Shown: one piece after another, positions 41,818 to 50,986 of the stretch
How the letters are laid out: every line of letters begins with the position of its first letter
Position numbering within the stretch: position 1 is the stretch's first letter
Source: G051903925 sp051903925
GTDB lineage: Bacteria > Pseudomonadota > Alphaproteobacteria > Zavarziniales > Zavarziniaceae
DNA length: 64,000 bases
Assembly (NCBI RefSeq): GCF_051903925.1
Contig: NZ_CP173678.1
Location: forward strand, 930,001-994,000
Direction: 5' to 3'
The notes under the pieces: model-generated
Told to the model about the DNA's origin: nothing
Databases searched by the model: none
The model's input: the letters and a program-made list of their open reading frames with translations, nothing else
Translations under genes and position numbers: made by a program

Positions 41818-41857
41818 ATTCAATACAACAAACTTCTTATTGAAAGATCATATGAAG
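41818..41857. other. Candidate DNA unwinding element of oriC
   Basis: Only about 10 of 40 bases are G or C in otherwise GC-rich DNA. It holds the inverted repeat TTCAATA (41819-41825) / TATTGAA (41838-41844). It directly abuts the DnaA-box pair, the usual arrangement for a duplex-unwinding element. Confidence 0.6.
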
Positions 41858-41967
41858 AGAGGACCTGGGAATCATTCCCCTGACGCACCGCACAAGGGCT
41901 GGCAGGCGATACAGCCGCTTGCACAGCCGGCGGTGGACTGGCACACCAGACCAGCCCTTGCACAGAG

Positions 41968-43023
41968 ATGGACGTTCCCGTGACCAAGCGCATGCTCGCC
42001 ACGATCCGCGGCAACACGGACGGTCCGCCGCCCATCTGGCTGATGCGCCAGGCCGGACGCTACCTGCCCGAATACCGCGCCACGCGGGCCCAGGCCGGCG
42101 ACTTCCTGTCCCTGTGCATGAACCCCGAACTGGCGACCGAGGTCACGCTGCAACCGATCCGGCGCTATGGCTTCGATGCGTCGATCCTGTTCGCCGACAT
42201 CCTGCTGCTGCCCTGGGCAATGGGCCAGAAGCTGACCTATGCTGAGGGCGAAGGTCCCAGGCTTGAACCGATCCGCGACGCGGCCGGCCTGGTCCGCCTG
42301 GACGAGACGGGTGCCGTCGACCGGCTGGGCGCCGTCTACGAGACGGTGTCGCGGGTGCGTGCCGGCCTGCCACAGGAGGTGACCCTGATCGGCTTTGCGG
42401 GCGCGCCCTGGACCGTCGCCACCTACATGGTCGAGGGCAAGGGGTCCAACGACCAGGCAGCGGCCCGGCTGTGGGCCTGGCGGGACCCGGAGGGCTTTGG
42501 CCAGCTGATCGAGATCCTGGTGCGCAACACGGTCGAGTACCTGTCGCGCCAGATCCAGGCGGGGGCGGAGGTCGTCCAGCTGTTCGACACATGGGCCGGC
42601 AGCCTGCCCGAGCGGGAGTTCGAACGCTGGGTCACGGCGCCGATCGCCCGCATCCGCGCCGCCCTGAAGGCGCGCCATCCCGATGTGCCGCTGATTGCCT
42701 TTCCCAAGGGCGCCGGCGCGCGACTGGAGGGGTTCGCCGCGCGTACCGGAGCCGACGTGATCGGCCTGGATCACAACGTGCCGGGCAACTTGGCACGGCG
42801 CGTGGCCCAGGAGACCGTGGTGCAGGGCAACCTGGACCCGATCGTGCTGGTCGCCGGGGGCAAGGCGCTTGAGGAGGAGATCGACGCCGTCCTGGAAACG
42901 CTGGGCGACCGGCCGTTCGTCTTCAACCTGGGTCACGGCATCATCCCGCCGACGCCGCCGGAGAATGTGCGCCTGCTGGTCGACCGGGTGCGCGCCTGGC
43001 AGCGGCCGGCCCGCGCGGCGTAA
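41968..43023 (+). CDS. hemE: Uroporphyrinogen decarboxylase
   Basis: The 351-residue enzyme converts uroporphyrinogen III to coproporphyrinogen III. The N-terminal PPIWLMRQAGRYLPEYRATR is the family signature (substrate-binding arginines), and GFAGAPWTVATYMVEG is also conserved. FNLGHGIIPPTPPENV closes the barrel. It begins right of oriC and heads hemE-hemH-hemJ. Confidence 0.96.
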   Translation: MDVPVTKRMLATIRGNTDGPPPIWLMRQAGRYLPEYRATRAQAGDFLSLCMNPELATEVTLQPIRRYGFDASILFADILLLPWAMGQKLTYAEGEGPRLEPIRDAAGLVRLDETGAVDRLGAVYETVSRVRAGLPQEVTLIGFAGAPWTVATYMVEGKGSNDQAAARLWAWRDPEGFGQLIEILVRNTVEYLSRQIQAGAEVVQLFDTWAGSLPEREFERWVTAPIARIRAALKARHPDVPLIAFPKGAGARLEGFAARTGADVIGLDHNVPGNLARRVAQETVVQGNLDPIVLVAGGKALEEEIDAVLETLGDRPFVFNLGHGIIPPTPPENVRLLVDRVRAWQRPARAA

Positions 43024-43059
43024 GGTGTCCCTGCTGATCGACACGCTTGGGGCCGGGCG

Positions 43060-44112
43060 ATGAGCCGCGTTGCCGTCGTCCTGTTCAATCTGGGCGGGCC
43101 GGACTCGCTGGATGCCGTCAGGCCGTTCCTGATGAACCTGTTCAGCGACCCGGCGATCATTCGCCTGCCGGGGCCGCTGCGCCGCCTTGTGGCGTGGCTG
43201 ATCACCCGCCGGCGCACGCCGACCGCCCAGGGGATCTATGCCCAGATGGGTGGCCGCTCGCCCATCCTGCCCCTGACGGAGGCGCAGGCCAGCGCGCTGG
43301 AGCAGGCGCTGGGGGCGGAGGCGCGCGTCTTCATCGCCATGCGCTACTGGCATCCGCTGACAGCCCAGACGGCAAAGGCCGTGGCCGCCTTCAAGCCCGA
43401 CCGGATCGTGCTGCTGCCGCTTTATCCGCAGTTCTCGACCACGACCACGGCCTCGTCCCTACGCGAATGGCAGCGCCATGCCGGCCACCTCAAGGCCGCC
43501 GTGCACACCGTGTGCTGCTATCCTGACCAGCCCGACTTTGTTGCGGCCCATGTCGCGACGATCCGCGGCGCCCTGGCCGATCCGGCGCTGGCGGGCAGCG
43601 CCGTGCCTCCGCGCCTCCTGTTCTCTGCCCATGGCCTGCCAGAGAAGGTGGTGAAGGATGGCGATCCCTATCAATGGCAGGTCGAGCGTTCGGCTGCCGC
43701 CATCGTGGCGGGCCTGGGCGTGGCTGACCTGGACTGGCGCATCAGCTACCAGAGCCGCGTCGGCCCGCTGAAGTGGATCGGACCCTCGACCGAGCATGAG
43801 ATCGAGGTGGCGGGGCAGGAGGGCAGGCCCCTGGTCGTCGTACCCATTGCCTTCGTCTCCGAGCATTCCGAAACGCTGGTAGAGCTGGACATCGAGTACC
43901 GCGACCTGGCCGAGGAAAAGGGCGTGCCGGCCTATGTCCGGGTGCCGGCGCTGGGTGTCGCCGGTGCCTTTGTCGACGGCCTGGCTGCCATGGTCCGTGC
44001 CGCCTGCGGGCGCAGCGGCACCTGTCCGGCCGGCGGCCAGCGCATCTGCCCCATGGAATTCACCGGCTGCCCGGCCCAGGCCGCGGCCGCAGCGCCTGTC
44101 GGAAGGGCCTGA
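43060..44112 (+). CDS. hemH: Ferrochelatase
   Basis: The 350-residue enzyme inserts Fe(II) into protoporphyrin IX. VVLFNLGGPDSLDAVRPFL starts the family. LLFSAHGLPEKVVKDGDPY carries the metal-site histidine, and IAFVSEHSETLVELDIEY is the signature. A C-terminal cysteine-rich stretch (CGRSGTC...CPMEFTGC) is present and could bind an iron-sulfur cluster; this is inference. It is followed by hemJ after 2 bp. Confidence 0.95.
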   Translation: MSRVAVVLFNLGGPDSLDAVRPFLMNLFSDPAIIRLPGPLRRLVAWLITRRRTPTAQGIYAQMGGRSPILPLTEAQASALEQALGAEARVFIAMRYWHPLTAQTAKAVAAFKPDRIVLLPLYPQFSTTTTASSLREWQRHAGHLKAAVHTVCCYPDQPDFVAAHVATIRGALADPALAGSAVPPRLLFSAHGLPEKVVKDGDPYQWQVERSAAAIVAGLGVADLDWRISYQSRVGPLKWIGPSTEHEIEVAGQEGRPLVVVPIAFVSEHSETLVELDIEYRDLAEEKGVPAYVRVPALGVAGAFVDGLAAMVRAACGRSGTCPAGGQRICPMEFTGCPAQAAAAAPVGRA

Positions 44113-44114
44113 GA

Positions 44115-44546
44115 ATGGATGCCTATGTCTGGATCAAGGCGGTCCACGTCATCGCCGTGATCGCCTGGATGGCCGGCGTGCTGTATCTGCCGCGCCTGTA
44201 TGTCTACCACTCCGACACGCGGCCTGGTTCGCCGGAGTCCGAGATGTTGAAGGTGATGGAGCGCCGCCTGCTGCGCGCCATCGTGACACCTGCGATGATC
44301 GTCGTCTGGCTCCTGGGGATCGCGCTGATCCTGTGGGATCCGACGATCATGAGCCAGGGCTGGCTGCATGCGAAGCTGCTGCTGGTGCTGATCCTGTCGG
44401 GCATGACAGGCGCGATGAGCGCCTGGCGCAAGAGCTTCGAGCGTGATGAGCGCAAGCGCCAGGCAAAGTTCTATCGCGTGATGAACGAGGTTCCGACCCT
44501 GCTGATGATCGGCATCGTCATCCTGGTCATCGTCAAGCCGTTCTGA
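44115..44546 (+). CDS. hemJ: Protoporphyrinogen oxidase HemJ
   Basis: The 143-residue four-helix membrane protein oxidises protoporphyrinogen IX to protoporphyrin IX. VHVIAVIAWMAGVLYLPRL (helix 1, with conserved His11) and HAKLLLVLILSGM (conserved lysine) are the HemJ signature. The neighbouring hemE and hemH complete the late heme pathway. It is in the inner membrane. Confidence 0.93.
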   Translation: MDAYVWIKAVHVIAVIAWMAGVLYLPRLYVYHSDTRPGSPESEMLKVMERRLLRAIVTPAMIVVWLLGIALILWDPTIMSQGWLHAKLLLVLILSGMTGAMSAWRKSFERDERKRQAKFYRVMNEVPTLLMIGIVILVIVKPF

Positions 44547-44570
44547 GCTGCTGATCGATTTCCCAGGAAG

Positions 44571-44673
44571 CCACCTCATCCGAGGTGCGAGCGGAGCGAG
44601 CCTCGAAGGATGGGCCACCAGCGCTGGCGGCCCATCCTTCGAGACGGCCTTTGGCCTCCTCAGGATGAGGTGG
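44571..44673. repeat. Compound palindromic repeat R4
   Basis: Outer arms CCACCTCATCC (44571-44581) and GGATGAGGTGG (44663-44673) are perfect complements. An inner 15-bp inverted repeat, CTCGAAGGATGGGCC against GGCCCATCCTTCGAG, surrounds ACCAGCGCTGGC. The right half carries the TCGAGACGG...CTCCTCAGGATG module shared with R1-R3. It sits between hemJ and the DUF4394 gene. Confidence 0.8.
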
Positions 44674-44702
44674 CTAAGCCGGAAAGCGGCAAAAGCTTGC
44701 CC

Positions 44703-45485
44703 CTACGGCAGGATGGCGAGGTCGCGCAGGGCCGTCGCCCCCTCCGGCAGGGCACCCAGGGCGGTTGCCTTGCCGGTCGTCAGGTCGACCGTGTACAGGG
44801 CTGCCCCGGCTGCCAGGACCGCTGTGTTGGCCAGCTCCGACGTGGCATGGATGTCGAAGGCCAACGTCTCCGCGCTCTCGATCTCCAGCTTGCCGATCTC
44901 CTTCAGCGTGCCGTCGTTCGGCTTGGTCTGCTGCACCAGGGCAAGCAGGCCCTTGTCGATGTCGAACATCGCCGTCTTCTCGGGCTTGCCATGGGAGTTG
45001 GTATAGGCCGCGGCGGCAATGGCGGGCGTCGCGCCGTGATTGGCGTCGCCGTCTTCGAAGGCCAGCTTGCCGTCGGTTGTCACCTGCCCGTCATCCACAT
45101 TGGCACGCAGGTTGGTCCCGTCGGTGCCCATCAGGCGCAGGCGGTCGGCCATGGGGTTGAAGTCGACGATTGCGGCAACGCCATCCGGCAACATGGTCGA
45201 CAGCTTGCTCTTGTCGGAGGCGGCACCGCTCTCAAGGTCGATGGTGACGACGCGGCCATCGGCGCTGACGCCGTAGAGCAGGCCGTCGGCCGGCCGGACG
45301 TCGATGCCATGCAGCTTGTCCACGCCGGTTACCTCGACCGTGCGGGTCACGGTGCGGGCGTCGGTGTCGAACAGGACAAGGGTCTTGTCCCCCGTCAGGC
45401 CAACTGCAGGCATGGCGAGTGCGGCCGAAGTACCGGCGGCCAGCGCCAGGGCGGTGAGGCTGGTCGAGTGAACAATACGCATCAT
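44703..45485 (-). CDS. DUF4394 domain-containing secreted protein
   Basis: The 260-residue protein starts at ATG 45485, with GGAG upstream. A Sec signal peptide is visible (residues 1-24, ending AALAMPA). The rest has the DUF4394 beta-propeller-like pattern: LTGDKTLVLFDTDARTV, LHGIDVRPADGLLYGVS, DFNPMADRLRLMGTDGTNLR. Role unknown; it is probably periplasmic. It runs against the surrounding hem and rho genes and interrupts the hemJ-rho neighbourhood. Confidence 0.88.
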   Translation of the reverse strand: MMRIVHSTSLTALALAAGTSAALAMPAVGLTGDKTLVLFDTDARTVTRTVEVTGVDKLHGIDVRPADGLLYGVSADGRVVTIDLESGAASDKSKLSTMLPDGVAAIVDFNPMADRLRLMGTDGTNLRANVDDGQVTTDGKLAFEDGDANHGATPAIAAAAYTNSHGKPEKTAMFDIDKGLLALVQQTKPNDGTLKEIGKLEIESAETLAFDIHATSELANTAVLAAGAALYTVDLTTGKATALGALPEGATALRDLAILP

Positions 45486-45871
45486 CACGGAATCTCCTGT
45501 TGGCCTGTTGGTGCCGGCGTGGGGGCGGGGGCGCTTCCACAAGGCAAGGGCACCGCGGGCACAGGGACATACGCGGCACACGGCGGCCTTCGTCCCTGCG
45601 GCCGTGCAGGTGGTGACACCGGTCACAGGGTTGCTATTCCATTGACAAGGCGGGGGCCCATGCGCCACACATGCACCGTCGGTGCCGCCGCTCGGCCGCT
45701 CCGATCCCACCAACCAGACCATCACCCCGTTCGCGACCAGCAGGCCCAGGTGCCTGAGACGCCCGGCTCCCGGCAGGATCGAGGATCGATTCCGGGACCA
45801 TTTCCGGGCCGCAGTTCGGTGGAATGGCCCTGTATCCCGACCACGCGTTCGCGCGTATTTCGGACCTTTCC
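45486..45871 (+). other. 386-bp gap ahead of rho (leader/promoter region)
   Basis: No credible gene is seen. TTGACA occurs at 45642-45647 but no good -10 lies 16-18 bp downstream, so a promoter is only suggested. A 5-bp inverted repeat (GTGAC-N4-GTCAC, from 45612) lies just before it. The untranslated leader before rho would exceed 150 nt, which is compatible with Rho autoregulation by attenuation, known in E. coli. Confidence 0.35.
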
Positions 45872-47128
<1,257 letters not shown>

Positions 47129-47137
47129 GCACGACGC

Positions 47138-47263
47138 GGTTCAGGTTGGGAAATCATTTGCCCCTCCCTGAACCCCGATGTGCCCCGGTTGATCAGGGGC
47201 ATCCATGAACCAGCCGTTCCAAAAGGCTGACGGTCGGTTCATGGGTCCCCCGCATGAAGCGGG
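47138..47263 (+). other. Series of four hairpins downstream of rho
   Basis: Starting 10 bp after the rho stop: GGTTCAGG/CCTGAACC (47138-47174, with an inner GGGAAAT/ATTTGCCC), then GAT-GT-GCCCC/GGGGCATC (47177-47203), then CCATGAACC/GGTTCATGG (47203-47244, with inner AGCC/GGCT), then CCCGC/GCGGG (47249-47263). No gene, and no U-tract. This could be a structured 3' end, a repeat cluster or an RNA; it is not a known family. Confidence 0.5.
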
Positions 47264-47400
47264 AGATGGCGGGGAGCGAGGGCGTAAGCAGCCGGCACCC
47301 GGACCATCCTGCAACCCGGCAGCTTGTCTCTTGTCTGCAACCGGAAACCGCGCCTTAACCACCGTGGCGTGACGCTGTCCCCTGACAATCGGGGCGGACG

Positions 47401-48168
47401 ATGACGGGGAAAATGACGCGGCGTGGCGTGCTGGGCTTGCTGGGCGGTGCTGCCCTGTGTCCGATCTGCGCGACCGGGACGCGGGCGGAGGAGGCGCTGC
47501 ACTGGACCTATGACGGGTCCGCGGGGCCCGATCATTGGGGCGCGCTGTCGGAAACCTATGCAACCTGCGGCGTCGGCCAGTTCCAGACGCCGATCGATCT
47601 GAGCCATGCCCAGGCCGGCCGGATCGACGCCTGGACCGTCGACTATCGCGCCGGCCCGGCCAAGGTGCTGAACAACGGCCATACGATCCAGGTGGCTTGC
47701 GCGCCGGGCAGTGCCATCACCCTGGCTGGCCAGCGCTTCGAACTGCTGCAGTTCCACTTTCATCACCCCAGCGAACATCGCATCGACGGTCAGGGCTTCG
47801 ACCTGGAGTGCCACTTGGTGCACAAGGCTCCCTCGGGTGCGCTGGCCGTCCTGGGCGTGTTCATGACCCCGGGCAGGGCCCTGCCGGCGCTGGAGCCACT
47901 CTGGTCCGTGATGCCGGACACGGCGGGCGTCGAGAGGGCGGCGGCGGGTACCATTGATCCCGCGGGCCTGGTGCCGCAGGGCCGGGGCGTCTTCCGTTAT
48001 GAAGGCTCGTTGACGACGCCACCCTGTTCCGAAGGTCTGGTCTGGACCGTGTTCCGCGATCCGGTCGAGGTGTCGGCCGAGCAGATCGCCGCCTTTGCCA
48101 CGCTCTTTCCCATGAACGCGCGACCGATCCAGCCGCTGAACGGCCGCACGCTGGTCAGCGCCGACTAG
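47401..48168 (+). CDS. Periplasmic alpha-class carbonic anhydrase
   Basis: The 255-residue protein has a twin-arginine-like leader (MTRRGVLGLLGGAALCPICA) and is probably exported. Zinc ligands of the alpha class are H119, H121 and H138 in QFHFHHPSEH and LECHLVH. GSLTTPPCSEGLVWTV is the conserved core. It interconverts CO2 and bicarbonate. A second methionine at codon 5 may be the true start. No operon partner is obvious. Confidence 0.93.
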   Translation: MTGKMTRRGVLGLLGGAALCPICATGTRAEEALHWTYDGSAGPDHWGALSETYATCGVGQFQTPIDLSHAQAGRIDAWTVDYRAGPAKVLNNGHTIQVACAPGSAITLAGQRFELLQFHFHHPSEHRIDGQGFDLECHLVHKAPSGALAVLGVFMTPGRALPALEPLWSVMPDTAGVERAAAGTIDPAGLVPQGRGVFRYEGSLTTPPCSEGLVWTVFRDPVEVSAEQIAAFATLFPMNARPIQPLNGRTLVSAD

Positions 48169-48243
48169 GAGCGCTTGCTGCGCTGGCGCAGCCCTCGCAG
48201 AAGATGATGTGCCCTGGGGGAAGGGGCGGATTCGGAGAGCATC

Positions 48244-49095
48244 ATGAGCCTTGCGCAGTCGACGCAGGACCGGCACTGGCGCGCCCGCCTGGCGACCTTC
48301 GTGGAAAGCCGTCCCGTCCAGCGGTTCATCACGACACTGATCATCATCAATGCCGCGATCCTGGGCCTGGAAACGGCCCCGTCGATCGAGGCAGCCTATG
48401 GCGGCCTGCTCCGCGCCGTCGATGGCATCATCCTGGCGATCTTCGTGGTCGAGGTCGCGGCGCGCATCCTGGCCCATGGCTGGGCCTTCTTCCGCGATCC
48501 CTGGAGCCTGTTCGACTTCGTGGTGGTGGGCATCGCCCTGGTGCCCGCGACGGGAGCGCTGGGCGTCCTGCGGGCGCTGCGCGTTCTGCGCGTTCTGCGC
48601 CTGCTGACCATGATGCCGCGCATGCGCCGGGTGGTTGGCAGCCTGCTTGGCGCTATTCCGGGCCTTGGCTCCATCATCGCGGTGACGGGCATCATTTTCT
48701 ATGTCAGTGCGGTGATGGCGACGCGACTGTTCGGCCAGTCGTTCCCGGAACTCTTCGGCACGCTGGGCGCCAGTGCATTCACCCTGTTCCAGATCATGAC
48801 GCTCGAGAACTGGGCCGAGATCGTCCGCAATGCGATGGAGGTCTATCCCTATGCGTGGATCTTCTTCCTCAGCTACATCCTGATTGCGACGTTCACGATG
48901 CTGAACCTGTTCGTTGCCGTGATCGTCGGTGCGATGCAGGCGGAACACGAGGCCGACCAGAGGGAGCAGAAGGCAGCCGAGGCGCAGGAGCAGGAGGACC
49001 GCGACGAGCGCCTGCTGCGGGAGATCCTGGCCCTGCGCCAGGAGGTGGCGGCGTTGCGCGCGGCAACGGGTCCGGCGGGCCAGCCGGCGGGTTGA
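48244..49095 (+). CDS. Single-domain voltage-gated ion channel (NaChBac/BacNav family)
   Basis: The 283-residue protein has six transmembrane segments. S4 carries arginines R110, R113, R116 and R119 at every third position (VLRALRVLRVLRLL). The pore filter is TLENWAE (186-192). A charged, glutamate-rich C-terminal coiled coil spans residues 215-265. Four subunits should form a sodium or calcium channel. BacNav filters usually read TLESWxx, so the final acidic residue is unusual. Inner membrane. Confidence 0.93.
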   Translation: MSLAQSTQDRHWRARLATFVESRPVQRFITTLIIINAAILGLETAPSIEAAYGGLLRAVDGIILAIFVVEVAARILAHGWAFFRDPWSLFDFVVVGIALVPATGALGVLRALRVLRVLRLLTMMPRMRRVVGSLLGAIPGLGSIIAVTGIIFYVSAVMATRLFGQSFPELFGTLGASAFTLFQIMTLENWAEIVRNAMEVYPYAWIFFLSYILIATFTMLNLFVAVIVGAMQAEHEADQREQKAAEAQEQEDRDERLLREILALRQEVAALRAATGPAGQPAG

Positions 49096-49109
49096 GCGGC
49101 CTGCGCCGG

Positions 49110-49176
49110 CTTCCTTCCAGACGGCCTGTGGCTTCCTCGAGACGCCGGCCCTCAGGCCGGCATCTCGAAGCATCGC
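49110..49176. repeat. Degenerate palindromic repeat R5
   Basis: TCGAGACGCCGGCC (49137-49150) is complementary, with one mismatch, to GGCCGGCATCTCGA (49155-49168). The flank reads AGCATCG, as in R2. The left part (CCTTCCAGACGGCCTG) is a decayed arm. It sits between the convergent channel and quinone oxidoreductase genes. Confidence 0.65.
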
Positions 49177-49177
49177 G

Positions 49178-50167
49178 TCACGGCACCAGGATCGTCGAAC
49201 CCGTGGTCTGGCGCCCCTCCAGGGCCTGGTGGGCGGCGACCGCGTCGGCCAGGGCGAAGCGCTGGCGGACCGGGACCTCCACGATGCCACGCTTCAGCAC
49301 GTCGAACAGATCGGCCGCGCGGGCCTGCAGCTCCGCCGTGTCGGCCACGTAGTGGAACAGGCCGGGCCGCGTGAAGAACAGCGAACCCTTGTCCCCCAGG
49401 ATCGACGGCGCGAATGGCGCCACGGGCCCCGAGGCATTGCCGAAGCTGACGAAATAGCCCCGGGGGCTGAGGCTGTTCAGGCTGCCCTCGAACGTATCCT
49501 TGCCCACCGCGTCATAGACGACGGGCACACCCTTGCCGCCGGTCAGGTCCTTGACCCGGGCGGCCACGTCTTCCTCGCGGTAGAGGATGATCTCGGACGC
49601 GCCATGCGCCCGAGCCAGCTCGCCCTTGTCCTTGGATCCCACCGTGCCGATCAGCCGGACGCCCAGGTGCCGCGCCCATTGGCACGCGATCAGGCCGACG
49701 CCGCCTGCCGCGGCGTGGAACAGGATCGTCTCCCCCCGTTTCACCGGATAGGTGGAGAACAGGAGGTAGTGCACGGTCAGGCCCTGCAGCATCGCCGCTG
49801 CCGCCGTCTCGTCGCTGATGCCCTCCGGGATCTTCAGCAGGCGGTCGGCCTGGAAAAGGCGGATGTCGCTGTAGCCGCCGGGCATGCCCCCGCAATAGGC
49901 GACGCGGTCGCCGACGGCGAGTTCCGTGACACCATCGCCCACCGCCTCCACCACGCCGGCGCCCTCGACGCCGATGCCGGAGGGCAGGGGCAGCTTGTAG
50001 AGGCCGGAGCGGTGATAGGTGTCGATGTAGTTGACGCCGATCGCGGTGTGCTTCAGGCGCACCTGTCCCGGTCCGGGGGCCGGGACGTCCACCTCCTCAA
50101 GGCGCATGACCTCGGGCCCGCCAACCTGGGTGAAGCGGACGGCCCGGCTCCGGACGGGGGCGGCCAT
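49178..50167 (-). CDS. qor: Quinone oxidoreductase (NADPH-dependent, zeta-crystallin-like)
   Basis: The 329-residue zinc-independent MDR enzyme reduces quinones or enones with NADPH. FTQVGGPEVMRLEEVDVPAP starts the family. HAAAGGVGLIACQWARHLG is the nucleotide loop, and KGVPVVYDAVGKDTFEGSL is conserved. Its ATG overlaps the dienelactone hydrolase stop by one base, so the two are coupled. Confidence 0.93.
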   Translation of the reverse strand: MAAPVRSRAVRFTQVGGPEVMRLEEVDVPAPGPGQVRLKHTAIGVNYIDTYHRSGLYKLPLPSGIGVEGAGVVEAVGDGVTELAVGDRVAYCGGMPGGYSDIRLFQADRLLKIPEGISDETAAAAMLQGLTVHYLLFSTYPVKRGETILFHAAAGGVGLIACQWARHLGVRLIGTVGSKDKGELARAHGASEIILYREEDVAARVKDLTGGKGVPVVYDAVGKDTFEGSLNSLSPRGYFVSFGNASGPVAPFAPSILGDKGSLFFTRPGLFHYVADTAELQARAADLFDVLKRGIVEVPVRQRFALADAVAAHQALEGRQTTGSTILVP

Positions 50168-50871
50168 CAGCCCAGGTGCCGCTTGAAGAAGGCTTCCGTC
50201 AGGTCGTTCGCCGCCTCGGCCGAGCCCTGGTGATAGTGCTGCCCGCCTTCACGCGCGAAGGCATGGTCCTGACCGGCGAAGGTCAGCATCGTGATCGTCG
50301 GGTGACCCGCGACCGCGCCGGCGATCGCGGCCTGCGCCTCGCCATCGATGAAGCCGTCCTTCTCGGCAAAGAAAAGCAGGTCGGGCACCTTTACCTTGGC
50401 CACCTCGTCCAGCTTGGTGTGGATGCCGCCGCCATAATAGCTGACGGCAGCGTTCACATCGGTGCGAGCGGCGGTCAGGAAGGACAGCAGCCCACCCAGG
50501 CAATAGCCGACCGAGCCGACCTTGCCCGACGCACCCGGCAGGGTGCGGGCCACGTCAACGGTGGCGGCGATATCCTCGATCCCCTTGTCCACGTTGAAGC
50601 CCTGATAGAGTTCGAAGGCGCGCTTCCACTCCGCCTCGGACTGGTCGGTCAGCTGAATGCCCGGCTGCTGGCGCCAGAACAGGTCGGGCGCCACGGCGAT
50701 GAAGCCCTTTGCCGCCAGACGGTCGCACACGCCGCGGATCTGGGCGTTGATGCCGAAGATTTCCTGGATCACGACCAGGGCCGGCCCCTTGCCCGATGCC
50801 GGGTTCGACACATAGGCCGAGAAGCTGCCGCTGCCGTCCTTTGCCTTGACCTGGATTTCCGTGCCGCTCAT
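50167..50871 (-). CDS. Dienelactone hydrolase family protein
   Basis: The 234-residue protein starts at ATG 50871 (MSGTEIQVKAKDGSG). The catalytic cysteine is in VGYCLGG, the acid in FFAEKDGFID, and the histidine in GQDHAFAREG. It hydrolyses a lactone or ester, cytosolic; the true substrate is unknown. An N-terminal in-frame extension of 67 codons is rejected because the family begins here. It is in operon with qor. Confidence 0.92.
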   Translation of the reverse strand: MSGTEIQVKAKDGSGSFSAYVSNPASGKGPALVVIQEIFGINAQIRGVCDRLAAKGFIAVAPDLFWRQQPGIQLTDQSEAEWKRAFELYQGFNVDKGIEDIAATVDVARTLPGASGKVGSVGYCLGGLLSFLTAARTDVNAAVSYYGGGIHTKLDEVAKVKVPDLLFFAEKDGFIDGEAQAAIAGAVAGHPTITMLTFAGQDHAFAREGGQHYHQGSAEAANDLTEAFFKRHLG

Positions 50872-50986
50872 CGCGTGGCCCTTCCGCTTGTGTCCGGATT
50901 GATGCGGCGGGCACTCTAGCGCCCCCGCCATTGCCTTGTCATGACCGCCCGGCCTTCCAGGACGGATGTGCAGGATGGCGCCGGTC

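Larger units (their letters stand above)
41573..41967. other. oriC: Probable chromosomal origin of replication, oriC
   Basis: This 395-bp non-coding region lies between divergent ppsR (RP001) and hemE, the documented site of oriC in Caulobacter and Rickettsia. It contains DnaA-box-like 9-mers (41727, 41782 and 41804, with a weaker one at 41621), a 25% GC segment (41818-41857), and a long inverted repeat CAAGGGCTGG (41893-41902) / CCAGCCCTTG (41951-41960). CTTGCACAG also occurs twice near the hemE side. Coordinates are bounded by the genes, not by experiment. Confidence 0.82.

Noticed and set aside
45642..45670. Strong sigma-70 promoter for rho
   Set aside because: TTGACA is present but the -10 region at 16-18 bp reads CCACAC-like, so only a weak suggestion is kept.
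47239..49290. 683-codon open frame on the minus strand
   Set aside because: It is antisense to the carbonic anhydrase and ion-channel genes and is low-complexity (Q/R/D-rich), as expected for GC-rich shadow frames.
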